The notes below the pieces were generated by a model that saw only the letters and a program-made list of their open reading frames with translations, was not told the DNA's origin and did not search any database. Below, piece after piece: positions 23,080 through 35,460 of a stretch of 64,000 nt of DNA; position 1 is the stretch's first letter, and each line of letters starts with the position of its first letter. Source of the DNA: Impatiens glandulifera (lineage: Eukaryota > Streptophyta > Magnoliopsida > Ericales > Balsaminaceae); NCBI RefSeq assembly GCF_907164915.1, contig NC_061862.1, positions 31,025,628 through 31,089,627 of the forward strand, in the 5' to 3' direction. Position numbers and translations under genes: made by a program.

Positions 23080-25020
23080 ACTAATTGATGTTTCCGGATG
23101 ATATTTATTTCGAACATATCCTTTCAAAGTTACCATATATTGTTCTATCAGATACATTCATCTATATTAAACCGACCCTCCAATCAAAGCCTCAATTGCT
23201 AAATGAACAGATAATGTATCATAATGTCAAAAAATCTAGGCAAAAATATTTTTTCTAACTTTCACACTATTATAACAATATCATTTTGAAGTTGTTCTAA
23301 GTCGGCTTTCAATAGTGATTTTGAACACAACTTCTGAAAGAATTTTGAAAGGCCCACAATAGCTTCATATACCTCATTCTCAAGTAAACTATGTGTCGCA
23401 AGCGGAATAAGATACTCTAGTAAAATATGGCAATCATGACTTTTTAATCCGATTTTTTTAAGTCTTTGACATTTATACATTCTCCAATGTTCGAGCAAAA
23501 CCCTTCTGGAACTATTATGTCTTTCAAAAATTGACACAACTTCAAATTTTTTCATTAGACAATGTATAAGAACCGACTGGATATTGAAGAACACCCCTCA
23601 TATCAACTGTTGCATGTAAATGATGACGTATATTCATGAGCTCCAAATCTTGACGTGTTTTTAAATTATCATTGGTCTATCCTTTTAGATCCATGATGCT
23701 TCCAAGAACACTATCACATATATTTTTTCCAATATGCATCACGTCTAAATTATGTCTCAGCAATAAATCTTTTCAATAAGGTAATTAAAAGAATATGCTT
23801 ATCTTATTCCAATTGTCACCCTGATTTTGTTGATTCAAAATATCATTTCTAGTGGGATCTCGAGTGAGAACTCTACCTTTCAAATCGCATACTTGTTTAA
23901 GAATCTCACGTCCTGATAATAATTGAGGCGCACTTCTCGATTCAATAATGCCATCGAACAATTCCTTCTGTCTACGAAATTTATGATTTGGTGGGAGAAA
24001 TTGTCGATGGCACATGTAACACTCTTTATTACCATTTGTCAATCTCATGGAGCAAGTGTTCTTATTAAAAGATAGGCATGCCAATTTTCCCTTTGTACTC
24101 CATCCAGACAAATTTGCATAAACAAGAAAGTCGTTTATTGTCCACATTAAACTAGCACGCAATTTAAAGTTCTTAGAAGTTGAGATGTCATAAGTTTCTG
24201 CGCCGATACTCCACAACTCACTTAATTCGTCAATTAACGGCCGTAAAAATACATCAATTTTATTGCCTGGACTCTTTAGACCCAGAATTAACATGGGTAG
24301 TATAAAATTGGAAGAGTTCATGCAAAGTGTCGGAGAAACGTTATAAGGAATGAAGATCACTGGCCAAATGCTATACAATGTCTTTCTATTTACAAACGGT
24401 TGAAATCCATCACATGCGAGATCAAGTCTTACATTACGAGGCTCAATTGTAAAAATACAAAATCTTTACAATAATACAAAATCTTATCATCTTTTCGATA
24501 CAACATATAACTGTTTTTACAAGCATCTATCTTCTCATAAGAAAGACCAACTTCTGTAAGAAACTTCTTACAATGATAATAAGAATCGAGCATATTAGAA
24601 TTCACCGGCAATATTTCCTCCTTGACAATTTTAACAACATGTAAAAAGAAGAATTTGTACATTGTCCAAATTTTTGAGGTGGATTAATTTTAATAATGTT
24701 GACGCCTTTGAAATTTGGGAGCCTTCATACAATGCTTCATTTTATTCGTTTAAGAGTCTATAGAATTTTTTGGCATCCTCATTTGCTCCTTCCTCATTTG
24801 CTCCTTCCTCATTTGCCCCATCCTCATTTGTCCCTTCCTCATTTGATGCATCAACACTACGTGAATATAAATCGTTTATTATATTTCTCATACAAATATC
24901 CCCATCAAAATCATTACGCTCCAAGTTTAGATACACTGTAGCATCGATATGAAGTTTTTCCAAATTATCTTCTTCAGTTTGTACATTAGAACTACTATCA
25001 ATCTGTACATCATTGTACAT
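23080..25020 (-). pseudogene. TNP2-type CACTA transposase, N-terminal and catalytic part, decayed
   Basis: TNP2 is the cut-and-paste transposase of CACTA elements. Minus-strand pieces in order: 24742-25020 (acidic, tandem EGANEEGANE units, then AKKFYRLL); 24429-24662 (LDSYYHCKKFLTEVGLSYEKIDACKNS, split here as the family motif); 23785-24378 (YSIWPVIFIPYNVSPTLCM, then FILPMLILGLKSPGNKIDVF, LRASLMWTINDFLVYANLSGW and STKGKLAC); 23262-23594 (GLKSHDCHILLEYLIPLA, EVYEAIVGLSKFFQKLC, LEQLQNDI). Then to 23080 come degenerate frames matching the following histidine-rich region. Several stops and frameshifts separate the pieces. Confidence 0.85.
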
Positions 25021-27110
25021 CAGCTGTAGCCATTGAGGATAACGAGGAAATTGATGCTTACGATTTCTCTAATGAAGAGGTCCAGGACAGTATAGAAAGT
25101 GAGGAACCCAACACTTATATTCATTCATGAATATAGTGACATGGAACATAAGAGGACTCAATGACCCTCTGAAATGCAAAGAAACAAGGAGGATAATTGA
25201 GAACCATAAGATCAATATTATGGGTATTCTTGAGACAAAATTCAAAAGCCGGAACATTGAGAAGGTTAGAAAGCTGTGTATTGATAGCAGCTGGGAAATA
25301 ATTCACAACTCAAATGACAAAACGGGAAGAATCTGAGTTATTTGGGATAACAAAATTGTTGAGGTTAGGGCTCTCTTTTCGAATGATCAAGCAATCCCGA
25401 TGGAGGTCAAAGGAAGAATCACAGGAATCGTGTTGAATATTGCTATTGTCTATGGTAGCAACTCAAGCACTGACAGAAGACTCCTATGGAATTCTCTTAG
25501 AAACTAGACCAGTAATGATAAATCTCGGGCTGTCCTCGGTGATTACAACATAACTAGAAACAAATCTGATTGTAGCTCAGAATCTGAAATAACTCGGGAT
25601 ATGCTTGACTTTAATGACTGTATCAGAGATACGAGTTGTATCGAGCCTACCAATTTTGGGAATTTCTTCACTTAGTCTTCTACGAGAGGAAATGAGAAAG
25701 TTAGAAGAAATAGAATTGACAGATGTCTGGTAAATGAGAACTGGATTAACCAATTTCCGATAAGTCAACTTCACGTCCTGAATCCGGGTATATCTAATCA
25801 CTGCCCGATTAAATTGTTTTGGAAAAAGGAAGAATGGTTCAAAAAGCCCTTTAAAAATTTCAATTTCTAGATGGAAAACGACAAATTCAAGGGTATTCTT
25901 GAAAGCGTATGGTCTAAAGATGTCAGAGGATCCAACATGTACATGGTTTTTGAGAAGCTTATGCTCCTAAAGAATCATCTTCAAAGCTTTGATAAGAAGA
26001 AGTTCAACAATATCTCCAATAGAGTTCTGGCTGCTAGAGAAGAACTAAAAGAAGTTCAGAAAAGGTTATTAAGGGATGATAGTGATGGACAACTCAATGA
26101 AACAGAAAGGGATGCACTTGAAAACTTCAGGAAGCGGAGTCAACTTGAAGAAAATTTTGTTAAACAGAAATCAAGATAGAGCTGGCTCTCGTTGGGTGAA
26201 AAAAACACAACTTTCTTCTATATAAAATACAAGGTTAGAAACATTAGAAATAATGTATACAGACTGAAGAATGATGATGGTGAATATGTTCAGGGTTAAA
26301 AGGGTGTACAAGATTTGACTATCTATTTCTATAAGCAACTTATGGGTAAAAAAGCAGCATCAAAGTCACCTGAATACCTTGTATCAGATTATTGATAGGA
26401 AAATCTCTGTAGAAGATAGTCGCGAGCTGATAAGGGTGGTCACGAGGGTTGAGGTTAAAGAAGATATGTTTAGTATTGATGTGAATAAAATCCTGAGTTC
26501 TAATGGGTTTAATGCACAGTTCTTCAAAGACAATTGGTCGGTTGTGGGTAAAGACGTTACTGATGGGTTCTAGAGTTTTTCAAGAATAAGAAGATGTTAA
26601 ATCAATGGAATACAGCGGTCCTAACCTTGATCCCCCAAACTACGGTACCCGAGAAAGTACAAGATTTCAGACCAATTTCCTGCTGCAATGTGATTTATAA
26701 AATAATTTCAAAAATAATTTCTAAACGATTTAAAAATGGCATAGGAAAAATTATAAATCTTAACCAATCTGCATTCATCCCCGGTAGGACAATCTCTCAT
26801 AATATTCTTCCATTGTAGAGCCTTTTAAAAGGCTACAGTAAAAAGAAAATATTACCGAGAGTGACTTTCAAAATAGATATCAAGAAAGCTTTTCACTCTA
26901 GTAGATGGGAAGCCATCTAGGACTTTCTAGTTGTTTCTTCTTTTCCTATGATTTTTATTGATTGGATTATGTAGTGCATTTCATCATCTTGCTTTGTTGT
27001 TAGCGTCAATGGAGTTCACAAATGTTATTTCAAGAGGGAAAATTGGGTAAGGCAAGGGGACCCCCTCTCTTCTTACATTTTCGTAGCTATCATGGCGATC
27101 TTTGAGAGCA
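25021..27110 (+). pseudogene. LINE (non-LTR) retrotransposon, copy 1: end of ORF1, endonuclease and part of RT
   Basis: The last ~32 codons of ORF1 (EDNEEIDAYDF...YIHS) end in a TGA that overlaps the ATG of ORF2 at 25127 (tcATGA). ORF2 starts MNIVTWNIRGLNDPLKC, the APE-type endonuclease start, with GDYNITRNKSD, RRNRIDRCLVN and ISNHCPIKL further on. RT follows with LIPQTTVPEKVQDFRPISCC, NQSAFIPGRTISHN, FKIDIKKAF and RQGDPLSSYIF. Many in-frame stops replace Trp (TGG to TAG or TGA) or Gln (CAG to TAG). It breaks at GAGCA (27106-27110), where Copia-2 sequence begins. The LINE's 3' half lies at 56990-58693. Confidence 0.85.
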
Positions 27111-27171
27111 TGTTAGATAAAATCAGATCGGTTAATAGAACTTAACAAAAACAAACTTCCTATGCAGGAAC
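27111..27171 (+). repeat. First 61 bp of the Copia-2 left LTR, duplicate copy
   Basis: TGTTAGATAAAATCAGATCGG onward is the same 61 bp as 42620-42680. It ends in GGAAC, the target site of Copia-1. Confidence 0.88.
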
Positions 27172-28428
27172 TGATAGAAAAATTAAGTAGATTAATTTTG
27201 GAACCGGCCAGACAAACTAAACAGAAGTTAAACTTCATGTGCAGGTACTTCTAAAACCGTATGAACCGGTTGGGGCATCAAAACTGGTTGCTACTACTTC
27301 AAAGAAACCAGCCTCAAGTGATCAAGTTAAGATCAGAGGAACCGATTCTACCTTCTCAAGCAACCGGTTGACGAAGAAGAAAGATTATACTCTCTAACCG
27401 GATGATACACTACAAGACACAAAAACCGGATGGTTCAGAACAAAAGTCAGAAGATTCAAAATTCAAGAGTGACGTACCATGACGGAAGAAACGTGTCTTG
27501 AAAGAATAAAAGAAGATTAGATCCGATCAGAAGCATGCGAGGAAAGCAATGATGCTTTGTTGATCTGATGCTGACAACCGGTAGTGGATGTTCAACACGT
27601 GTCACAATCTGAAAACCGGCTATGACATCCTTTGCTCAGAGTCACCTGCATGAATGCCAGGTGTTGAGTAAGTTGAAGCATGCAAGCAACCTTTCTGCAA
27701 ACAGGCGTGATAATGATCGACCAATCCGCAAGAAAGAGAAGAAAGTAACCGTTGGCTACTTTCAGCTATAAAAGGAAGTCGAAACGTCTTCATTCAATGT
27801 AGTTCGGAAATTGTAGTTGTGAGCATCATAAGTTCTGAAAGTCATAAAGCATTAAATTCTAGAGAGATAAAGTTCTATACTGTAAAACCGGTGTGTCTAA
27901 AACCGGAAGTTCCTTGTGTGTTATTGTGTTGTGTTATTGTATTACATCAAAAGTGTGAGTTTGGTGTAACCGGCGAGTAGCGAAGTTGGGCTCGACCGGA
28001 AGTGTAGTTGTAACTCTAAAGAGTTAGTGGAGATCCTTCTCATAACCTGAGAAGAAGGGGTGACGTAGGAGGGTTTGCTCCGAACATCCATAAACAAACC
28101 TCTTGTCTCGTGTTCTTTCATTTGCTTTCATTTCTCGCTTACTTAACCTTAACCTCAAAACCAATCATACTCCCAAAACCGGTCACTCATATCCATAAAA
28201 TCTATTCACTCTAAGACATCATCTAAAAGTCGCATTCGTTGCTTCAACCTGAAACAGACATTTCCGCCCTTGAACCCGGTTCAAGAGTCTGTGACAGATT
28301 GTGTAGTGCTGAGAACGGTTTTAGTCTTTAACCGGACTATCACCAAAGAGTGTTGTGTGTTGTAAGCGGCCACCCTTACCGAAACCGGAAAACACCCCGG
28401 TCCTCCAAGGGCGTCCCCGATCCTAACA
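27172..28428 (+). repeat. Copia-1 5' LTR, 1257 bp
   Basis: Begins TGATAGAAAAATTAAGTAG and ends CGATCCTAACA. Nearly identical to the solo LTR at 42681-43938 (constant offset 15509, then 15510 after a 1-nt indel). Confidence 0.93.
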
Positions 28429-28430
28429 AG

Positions 28431-28441
28431 TGGTATCAGAG
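28431..28441 (+). other. Copia-1 primer-binding site (tRNA-iMet)
   Basis: TGGTATCAGAG, two bases after the LTR end. Confidence 0.9.
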
Positions 28442-28473
28442 AGAGGTTCTTAGCACTCAAGCAACCGAAAAAG

Positions 28474-30339
28474 ATGGGAAGCATGACCCACAGCGACAAG
28501 CCGCCAATGCTAAACAGCGAAGCATTTAGCAGTTGGAAGAAACAGATGTATCTACATCTGATTACGTTAGATGATGAGATGAGCCGAGTCCTGAAAGAGG
28601 GACCGATCAAGATCAACAAGGAGGAAAGCCTATGGACGAGTGAAGATTGGAGAAGAAGTAATCTAGACAACCATTACATGAGGCATATATATAAGGCTAT
28701 AGATAACAACACTTTGAACAAAATATCAGAGTGTGAAAATGCAAAGGAAGCCTGGGAAACGATCATTCAGATCCACGAGGGAAACGAAAGAACCAAGGAG
28801 AACAAAATCTTGGTGGCTACGCAAAAGTATGAAAACATAAGGATGAAACCGGGGGAAAACATGAAGGAATTCAGCAACCGGTTCACCAGTGTAGTAAACG
28901 AGCTTCAGACACTCGGAAAGAAGTACGACAACCGAGAAGTGATCATCAAAGCTCTAAGATCTTTGCCAAGCACGTGGGATATCAAGACCATGGTGATGAG
29001 GGAGTCAAGCACCCTTGGGCAGATGAAGTTGCATGATGTGTTTGAGGACTTGAAAGCCTACGAATTCGAGATCAAGTCTCGGATCGAAGATGAAGCATCC
29101 ACATCAACCGCAACAAGAGCTTTGGTCACATCGGTGGAACCGGCAGCTCCAGTATCAACCGCACCGGCTCCAGTCAAAAATACCGATCAAATAACCGACG
29201 ATGTGATGGCAATGCTAGCCCAGAAATTCGGGAAATTCATGAAGAAGAGCCAACCACCATCTAATAATGATTTTAATTATAACTACGTAGATAAATCAAA
29301 CAAGAGATGTTATAACTGTGATGGTTTTGGACATTTCAGGTCAGAGTGTAGAAAACCAAGAAGAGACGATAGAAAACCGGAAGGAAACTATCAAGGAAAT
29401 AATTATCAAGGGAATAACTATCAAGGCAACCGGTATCAGGGAAACAATTATCAAGGAAACAATTATCGGGGTAATAACAATAACCAACGAAACGACTACC
29501 GAAGAAACGATGATCAACATGCTGATGAAGGAAAGGAGATTCAAAAAGCACTCATTGCATCCGACGGTGGAAGCGAGTGGGCATACTCCGATAATGAAGA
29601 TGGTGAAGAGAAAGTAACCTGCTTCATGGCAAACGACGAAGAGGTATTTGATTTCTCTTCTGATGAGTTTACTAAAGAAGATATAGTTTCTGCACTCAAC
29701 CAAATGGTTGCTGAGTTCAGAAATATATCTGCGTATATACCAACTCCAATAGAGCCTAAAACCGAACAACCAAATAATGAATATGATAACGACCATAAAA
29801 TCGAAACGTATGAACCGGATGGACTATTCTCAGACAATGAGAAGACAGTTCAACCGGTAACCGAAACCGATGAACGAGCAATGTACGTCACGGCTGCGTG
29901 GGAGAGATCACGTCAAGTAGTGAAACAAATGTGTAACTATAAAAGACATCCGAAGTGTAGATGTGGTATCGGTTATGAACTAAGTAAACAAAATGAAACA
30001 AAACAATCTAACGGGATGAAACTAACGAAAAATAATCTTCCATTTATAAAATTTGTCAAAAGTTCACAAACCGAAAATAACCTAAAACCGGAAGAAACGC
30101 TTAAATATGTAGGTCCTAATGAATCTGAAAAATGGCTTCATCCTGAGAGAAGGAAAGCCAACCGGAAACCAAGTAAAACAAATAAAACTCGACATCAAAG
30201 AAGCCCATCACCACATAAGGCATTCTTGAGCAACGGCCAAGAAGTTAAGCCAAATATTATCAAAACAATAACCGGGAAAGTGATCCGACTCATTCAAGTC
30301 TGGATCCCAAAGGGACTAATCAACCATGGACCCAACTAA
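28474..30339 (+). CDS. gag: Copia-1 Gag (capsid/nucleocapsid), 621 aa
   Basis: Structural polyprotein of the retrotransposon particle. ATG at 28474, 46 nt after the LTR. The N-terminal capsid region has [19 protein letters not shown] and [19 protein letters not shown], then [18 protein letters not shown]. It is followed by a CCHC zinc knuckle [14 protein letters not shown] and a basic, repeated GNNYQGN tract. A long C-terminal extension carries [20 protein letters not shown] and ends in [18 protein letters not shown], as in Sireviruses. The stop TAA overlaps the pol frame by 14 nt. After the stop the gag frame still reads MWVPK, the conserved gag-pol linker word of related elements, so the stop may be recent or regulated. 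No internal defects. Confidence 0.95.
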   Translation: MGSMTHSDKPPMLNSEAFSSWKKQMYLHLITLDDEMSRVLKEGPIKINKEESLWTSEDWRRSNLDNHYMRHIYKAIDNNTLNKISECENAKEAWETIIQIHEGNERTKENKILVATQKYENIRMKPGENMKEFSNRFTSVVNELQTLGKKYDNREVIIKALRSLPSTWDIKTMVMRESSTLGQMKLHDVFEDLKAYEFEIKSRIEDEASTSTATRALVTSVEPAAPVSTAPAPVKNTDQITDDVMAMLAQKFGKFMKKSQPPSNNDFNYNYVDKSNKRCYNCDGFGHFRSECRKPRRDDRKPEGNYQGNNYQGNNYQGNRYQGNNYQGNNYRGNNNNQRNDYRRNDDQHADEGKEIQKALIASDGGSEWAYSDNEDGEEKVTCFMANDEEVFDFSSDEFTKEDIVSALNQMVAEFRNISAYIPTPIEPKTEQPNNEYDNDHKIETYEPDGLFSDNEKTVQPVTETDERAMYVTAAWERSRQVVKQMCNYKRHPKCRCGIGYELSKQNETKQSNGMKLTKNNLPFIKFVKSSQTENNLKPEETLKYVGPNESEKWLHPERRKANRKPSKTNKTRHQRSPSPHKAFLSNGQEVKPNIIKTITGKVIRLIQVWIPKGLINHGPN

Positions 30340-33300
30340 ATGTGGGTACCAAAAAGGTGTAAATAATTGTTTGTTGCAGGTTAGGAGGAGCAACCGGTTA
30401 AAGAATTCAGAATGGTACTTGGACAGTGGATGCTCAAGGCATATGACCGGAAACAAGGAGCTACTAACTGACATCAAGTACGAAACCGGAGCATTCATCA
30501 CATTCGGGGATAACTCAAAAGGTAAAACCGTGGGCAAGGGTAAGATTGTCCATGGTGAATTATCCATAAATAATGTACTATTGGTAGAAAAACTAAGCTT
30601 TAACCTGTTAAGCATAAGCCAAATGTGTGATGTGGGCTACAAAGTTGAATTTCATAAAAACTCATGCTTGGTCAAAAATCAAAATAATGACACTTTGCTA
30701 ACCGGTAACCGGATAGGAAATATTTACAAAGTAAATTGGAAAACTGATTTCGAAAAACCTGTGTGTATGATAGCCGGAAATGACCCAAACTGGCTTTGGC
30801 ATAAACGGTTAAACCACTTGAATTTCAAAACGATTAACTTCATTTGCTCCAAAGAACTAGTTCACGGTTTTCCAAAAGTTAAGTTTTCAAAAGATAAAGT
30901 ATGTGCTGCATGTCAAATGGGGAAACAAGTGAAATCATCTTTCAAAAATAAAGGAAATTATCAATCTGAAAGATGCTTAGAACTCTTGCATATGGATCTG
31001 TTTGGTCCGGTTAAAGTAACCAGTTTAGGAGGCATGCATTATACTATGGTGGTTATTGACGATTACTCCAAATTTACTTGGGTTACTTTTCTAGCTTCTA
31101 AGAATCAAGCAACTCCAAACTTGATTAAACTGATTTTAAGAATACAAAATGAAAAATCTATTCGAGTAAATAAAATCAGAAGTGATAGAGGAACTGAGTT
31201 TATAAACAGTAACTTAACTACTTTTCTTGATGATTCCGGTATTAGGCACGAGTTGTCTAGTGCCAGAACTCCTCAACAAAATGGCCTGACTGAGAGAAGA
31301 AACCGAACTCTCAAGGAAGCCGCAAGGTCAATGATAGCCGATTCGGGTATCGCTCAAAAATTTTGGGCTGAAGCTATCAACACCGCTTGCTATACACAAA
31401 ATCAATCTTTAGTAACTAAACGGTTTTCGAAAACTCCTTTTGAAATTTATTTTGATCAAGTTCCAAGTGTACGGTATTTTCGAATTTTTGGTAGTAAATG
31501 CTTTGTTCACAATAACGGCAAGAATTACTTGACCGCTTTTGATGCTAAATCCGATGAGGGAATAATGTTAGGATATTCAGCTGTGAGTAAAGCCTACAGA
31601 ATATACAATACTAGGACTTTAACAGTTGAAGAAACCGCACACGTTGTTTTCGATGAATCGGTTGAGCGAAACACTGCATTACCCTTCGACCTTCACAACA
31701 GAATGGAAAATTTCAATATCTATTCTGATGATGAAGACGAGGTTCCGGTTTTTAGACGCTTTGTCAAGGACCAAGCGGTTGATGTTGAAATTCAACCTGA
31801 TCAAGCTGCTTTACCGCAGAAAGTTGACGCTTCAGTTTCTACTGAAGAAATCGGTCGGTCTGACTCTGTTCAGCTTACCGATCAGTCTAACATTGATCAG
31901 CCAGCCGAAAGCTTGGTAGACACGTCTCGGATTAACCTCAGAAGGAACAAAAATCATCCTCTTGAACTAGTAATAGGTAACATATCCTCACCCGTCCGAA
32001 CTAGGCAACAAAATTTGGATCACTATGGAAACTCTGCTTTCATATTACAAATTGAGCCGAAAAAGGTGGATGAAGCACTGTCAGATCCAGATTGGATCTT
32101 GGCAATGCAAGAGGAATTAAACGAGTTTGAGAGAAATAAAGTCTGGTACCTAGTCCCTAGACCGAAAAACAAACCGGTTATAGGCACACGATGGGTATTC
32201 AGAAATAAACTCAATGAAGACGGTTTAGTTACGAGGAACAAAGCCCGGCTAGTGGCTCAAGGCTATAAACAGGAAGAAGGCATTGATTTTGAAGAATCAT
32301 TCGCCCCTGTAGCTAGACTTGAGGCAATTAGAATATTTTTAGCATATGCAGCTTTCAAAAACTTCAAAGTTTATCAAATGGATGTTAAGAGTGCTTTTCT
32401 AAACGGTAAAGTAAATGAAGAGGTGTATGTTAACCAACCTCCAGGTTTTAAAAATCCAGAACATGAAAATCACGTTTACCGGCTGAATAAAGCTCTTTAC
32501 GGTTTGAAACAAGCTCCAAGAGCTTGGTATGATACTTTGACACAATTCTTATTTGATCACAAATTTACAATAGGTTCAGTAGACAAAACTCTTTTCAAAT
32601 TTGAAAGAAAGGAACAAATTTTACTTGTTCAGATTTATGTTGATGATATCATATTCGGATCAACCGATCCAAAATTATGTGATAAGTTTTCGAAAATGAT
32701 GACTGATAGATTTCAAATGAGTATGATGGGGGAAATGAGTTTCTTTCTAGGACTTCAGGTTAAGCAGATTGAGGCCGGAATCTTTATAAGTCAACCGAAG
32801 TATACAACCGAACTGCTGAAGAGATTTGGGATGGATACATGTGCCGAAGCGGCTACGCCAATGAGTCCCTCCGTGAAGCTGGACAAAGATGATGATGGTC
32901 AAGCCGTTGACATCACAGCATATCGAGAAATGATCGGATCACTGCTGTATCTCACTGCAAGCCGACCTGACATTCTGTTTGCGGTTGGAGTGTGCGGAAG
33001 GTTCCAAGCAAATCCAAAGCAATCTCATTACACGGCTGCCAAAAGAATTTTAAAATATCTGAAGGGAACTCAAGAAGTGGGACTTTGGTACCCAAAAGAC
33101 TCGAGCTTCAATCTAATAAGCTATTCAGATGTCGATTACGCGGGATGCAAAATCGACAGAAAGAGTACAAGTGGAACCTGTCAGTTTCTGGGTGACCGGT
33201 TAGTTACTTGGAGCAGCAAGAAACAAACATCCGTTGCAACCTCAACCGCAGAGGCGGAGTACCTAGCGGCTGGAAGCTGCTGTGCACAACTCCTCTGGAT

Positions 33301-33589
33301 TCAACAGCAACTCAGGGATTTCGGAATCGAAGCAAAGGAATCTCCAATCTTCTGTGACAACACCAGCGCCATAGCGATCACATACAATCCGGTGTTGCAC
33401 TCAAGAACAAAGCATATCGACATCCGACACCATTTCATCCGGGAGCATGTTCAGGAGAAACACATCCGGCTGGAATATGTGTCGACCGAGCAACAAGTAA
33501 CGGACATCTTCACGAAACCGCTACAGGAAGCTAAGTTTTCACATTTTCGAAATATCTTGGGTCTTACTAATCTAAATCAATTGATATAA
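30326..33589 (+). CDS. pol: Copia-1 Pol: protease, integrase, reverse transcriptase, RNase H, 1087 aa
   Basis: Open throughout. Order: aspartic protease [13 protein letters not shown] (active Asp33); GAG-pre-integrase zinc region [11 protein letters not shown]...CAACQMGK; integrase core with [18 protein letters not shown] and [15 protein letters not shown] for the DDE triad; Copia RT with [38 protein letters not shown] and YVDD at 771-774; RNase H with [18 protein letters not shown] and [17 protein letters not shown]. The frame is +1 relative to gag. Its first ATG lies inside the gag end; in Copia-2 that codon is GTG, so initiation there may not be the expression route. A T-rich tract ending TTGCAG|GTTA at 30379 resembles a splice acceptor. 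Confidence 0.95.
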   Translation: MDPTKCGYQKGVNNCLLQVRRSNRLKNSEWYLDSGCSRHMTGNKELLTDIKYETGAFITFGDNSKGKTVGKGKIVHGELSINNVLLVEKLSFNLLSISQMCDVGYKVEFHKNSCLVKNQNNDTLLTGNRIGNIYKVNWKTDFEKPVCMIAGNDPNWLWHKRLNHLNFKTINFICSKELVHGFPKVKFSKDKVCAACQMGKQVKSSFKNKGNYQSERCLELLHMDLFGPVKVTSLGGMHYTMVVIDDYSKFTWVTFLASKNQATPNLIKLILRIQNEKSIRVNKIRSDRGTEFINSNLTTFLDDSGIRHELSSARTPQQNGLTERRNRTLKEAARSMIADSGIAQKFWAEAINTACYTQNQSLVTKRFSKTPFEIYFDQVPSVRYFRIFGSKCFVHNNGKNYLTAFDAKSDEGIMLGYSAVSKAYRIYNTRTLTVEETAHVVFDESVERNTALPFDLHNRMENFNIYSDDEDEVPVFRRFVKDQAVDVEIQPDQAALPQKVDASVSTEEIGRSDSVQLTDQSNIDQPAESLVDTSRINLRRNKNHPLELVIGNISSPVRTRQQNLDHYGNSAFILQIEPKKVDEALSDPDWILAMQEELNEFERNKVWYLVPRPKNKPVIGTRWVFRNKLNEDGLVTRNKARLVAQGYKQEEGIDFEESFAPVARLEAIRIFLAYAAFKNFKVYQMDVKSAFLNGKVNEEVYVNQPPGFKNPEHENHVYRLNKALYGLKQAPRAWYDTLTQFLFDHKFTIGSVDKTLFKFERKEQILLVQIYVDDIIFGSTDPKLCDKFSKMMTDRFQMSMMGEMSFFLGLQVKQIEAGIFISQPKYTTELLKRFGMDTCAEAATPMSPSVKLDKDDDGQAVDITAYREMIGSLLYLTASRPDILFAVGVCGRFQANPKQSHYTAAKRILKYLKGTQEVGLWYPKDSSFNLISYSDVDYAGCKIDRKSTSGTCQFLGDRLVTWSSKKQTSVATSTAEAEYLAAGSCCAQLLWIQQQLRDFGIEAKESPIFCDNTSAIAITYNPVLHSRTKHIDIRHHFIREHVQEKHIRLEYVSTEQQVTDIFTKPLQEAKFSHFRNILGLTNLNQLI

Positions 33590-34204
33590 TCATAATGCAT
33601 GCTTATATATAAAACCGGGATATGTGTTCAGGGAGAAGCTAAAGCTTTTCAAACCATATTCAAATAGGCCATTAATAAATCAAATATGCTAACCGGGAGG
33701 AAGTCTCCGGTTATGCCCGATCACTTCATAATTTCAAATCAAATGTATGTTTACTATACGGTTAAAATAATCGGGCTGAAGTGGATAAAACAAATCCAAA
33801 GTTGAACAACTGTTGACATCAATCAACTTTTCTTCATAAATGGAAATATCCTACTAAAACCGATCATGGAAAACCGCCTAGTACATATGCACTCTGGTCT
33901 GATGAACTGAACTTTTCCGGTTAACCTGAGATGACTGACTAAGTTTTCATGCATATTTTGAAAAATGAAGTCTGTAATTAATAAAAACAAGTCCACCACA
34001 ATCAAGATGACGACATGTGTCCATCATCAAGAGAGGGAGACTCACATCTTGTCAATAGATATTTTTCATCATTGCTATCTTAATAATAATTAGATTTACC
34101 TTGGAAATAACCATTAGTTACCTCAACAAGTTAAGTCTATTAAATAGTTGATGACATCATCAGGCATGCTTAACCTCATTAAAGACCAAGCCGAATTCCT
34201 GGGC
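33590..34204 (+). other. Spacer between Copia-1 pol and accessory ORF A
   Basis: About 600 bp with no ORF of note and frequent CCGG words. It presumably holds the upstream part of the ORF A promoter. Confidence 0.5.
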
Positions 34205-34296
34205 TATATAAACCATCCTTAATCCTTTTCAAAACATCACAAGTTCACTATTCACAAGTATCATCCTTGAGATAAAATCCTCTCTCTCTCAAAAAC
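34205..34296 (+). promoter_or_regulatory. Putative promoter and leader of accessory ORF A
   Basis: TATATAAA at 34205-34212, 85-92 nt before the ATG. A pyrimidine stretch cctctctctctc sits just before aaaaacATG. Its counterpart in Copia-2 is at 50576. Confidence 0.6.
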
Positions 34297-35034
34297 ATGA
34301 ATACCAACTCCCTAGCCAAGAAAATCCTATTGGCAGATTTTGAATCAATCTACCAATATGAGGATCATGAAGTAAAGGAAATGTTCTTAGCCATAGAAAG
34401 GAGTGGGCTAAGAAGTTTTCTTGAGAACAGGTTCATCATCGACTACCTTGTAGTCGAAGAACTCTTTGAGACCGCGAAAGAAGTGCATCGAGATATACTC
34501 GTTGCACAGGTCTACGGTCAGAAATTCCTATTCAGCGAGACGGATTTCGCTGTATATTGCGGCTTACCCAATGAAGGGGTAACCGACATAACCTACTCCC
34601 CGGTGACAATGGAAGAAATGTGTCGCCGGTTCTCAGGATCTGACATCCCGGTTAAACCCTGGGGTGCTAAGAGTCAACTTTCTCACAAGTACCAGATTCT
34701 TTGCGAGATTCTGGGAAAATCTGTTTTGTGCAGAGAGAAGAGTTACTACTACACCCAGAGGGTCTTCGAGATGATGATCGCCGTAACGGTTGGGACACCG
34801 GTTAACTGGTCCTGGATCATCTTCAGTAACCTGAAGAAAATGCTTCTCTCCAACAAGACCGGCTACGCTCCTCAGCTGAGCGGTTTCTGTGCAAGTCTGG
34901 ACATCCACTCCGGACCCTTCGTCACTCTTCACCCAAGGCACGTACTCACCAAGGAAAGAGTACAAGAGATGATCGACCGGTGGGAAGCGGTTAAAGCCAG
35001 AAGAGCTCAAGCGACTGAGTCATCAAATGTCTAA
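34297..35034 (+). CDS. Copia-1 accessory ORF A, 245 aa, unknown function
   Basis: Complete ATG ORF. It shares with ORFs B and C a domain of about 220 residues: DFESI near the start, SGLRSFL at ~32-38, a FLFSETDFAVYCGLPNEG segment, HKYQILCEILGKSVL, then a core with MIAVTVGTPVNWSWIIFSNL followed by GYAPQLSGF. I recognise this as similar to the 'putative plant transposon protein' domain annotated widely in plant repeats (Pfam Transposase_32-like), which has no established function. No signal peptide and no membrane helix, so it is not envelope-like in this sense. Its equivalent in Copia-2 (50633-51375) keeps the same position. Expression from its own promoter is inferred. Confidence 0.8.
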   Translation: MNTNSLAKKILLADFESIYQYEDHEVKEMFLAIERSGLRSFLENRFIIDYLVVEELFETAKEVHRDILVAQVYGQKFLFSETDFAVYCGLPNEGVTDITYSPVTMEEMCRRFSGSDIPVKPWGAKSQLSHKYQILCEILGKSVLCREKSYYYTQRVFEMMIAVTVGTPVNWSWIIFSNLKKMLLSNKTGYAPQLSGFCASLDIHSGPFVTLHPRHVLTKERVQEMIDRWEAVKARRAQATESSNV

Positions 35035-35073
35035 ACTGTTTCTTCTCCTTTTTCTTTTATCTCTTTTCTTACA

Positions 35074-35103
35074 AAACCGGTACTTTTGCTGTACTACCGG
35101 TTT
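35074..35103 (+). terminator. 3' hairpin after ORF A
   Basis: A 9 bp stem AAACCGGTA / TACCGGTTT encloses the 12-nt loop CTTTTGCTGTAC, 40 nt after the stop. The loop contains TGTA, an element used in plant polyadenylation signals. Role inferred. Confidence 0.6.
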
Positions 35104-35349
35104 CGCACTCCAATTAATGAATCAGATTTCTTTCCTTTCCAAGTCAAAATCTAAAATATTCAATGCGTCATATCAAAATAAATCATATCACTCTTGGAAA
35201 CATAAATCCTCATTATCAAAAAGCATGCCTGACTTGATTTGACAAGACATGTCTTTATTCTCTTGGAAAATCACAAAAACATTAATGACTAAGCATAAAC
35301 GGCTAGATTTTTCAAATCCTCTCATTAAATGCTCTCATTCATTCCAGGC

Positions 35350-35460
35350 TATAAAAGGGGACTCAACCTCCATTTTCAAAAACACGCCTTCAAGCATTCT
35401 TCTCTCTAAAAACTCGAAAGCTCAAGAACTCTCTCAAGATCTTCTTCACCACTCATCACC
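35350..35460 (+). promoter_or_regulatory. Putative promoter and leader of accessory ORF B
   Basis: TATAAAAG at 35350-35357, 104-111 nt before the ATG, with a leader rich in ctctc words. Counterpart at 51703 in Copia-2. Confidence 0.6.

Larger units (their letters stand above)
18060..25020 (-). mobile_element. Decayed CACTA (En/Spm) transposon, coding part, interrupted by a Copia insertion
   Basis: Minus-strand pieces in the order 25020 to 18060 give a TNP2-type transposase followed by a second plant En/Spm-type ORF. The Copia element at 19410-23056 splits the C-terminal third. The 5' side of the same element appears to continue beyond the LINE nest at 58694-62098, where a CACTA terminus is seen. 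The left terminus was not found, so the element is probably incomplete. Confidence 0.75.

Noticed and set aside
24696..24952. Plus-strand ORFs with LLLPHLLLPH and SSFAPSSFAP repeats
   Set aside because: They are antisense shadows of the tandem EGANEEGANE repeats of the CACTA transposase.
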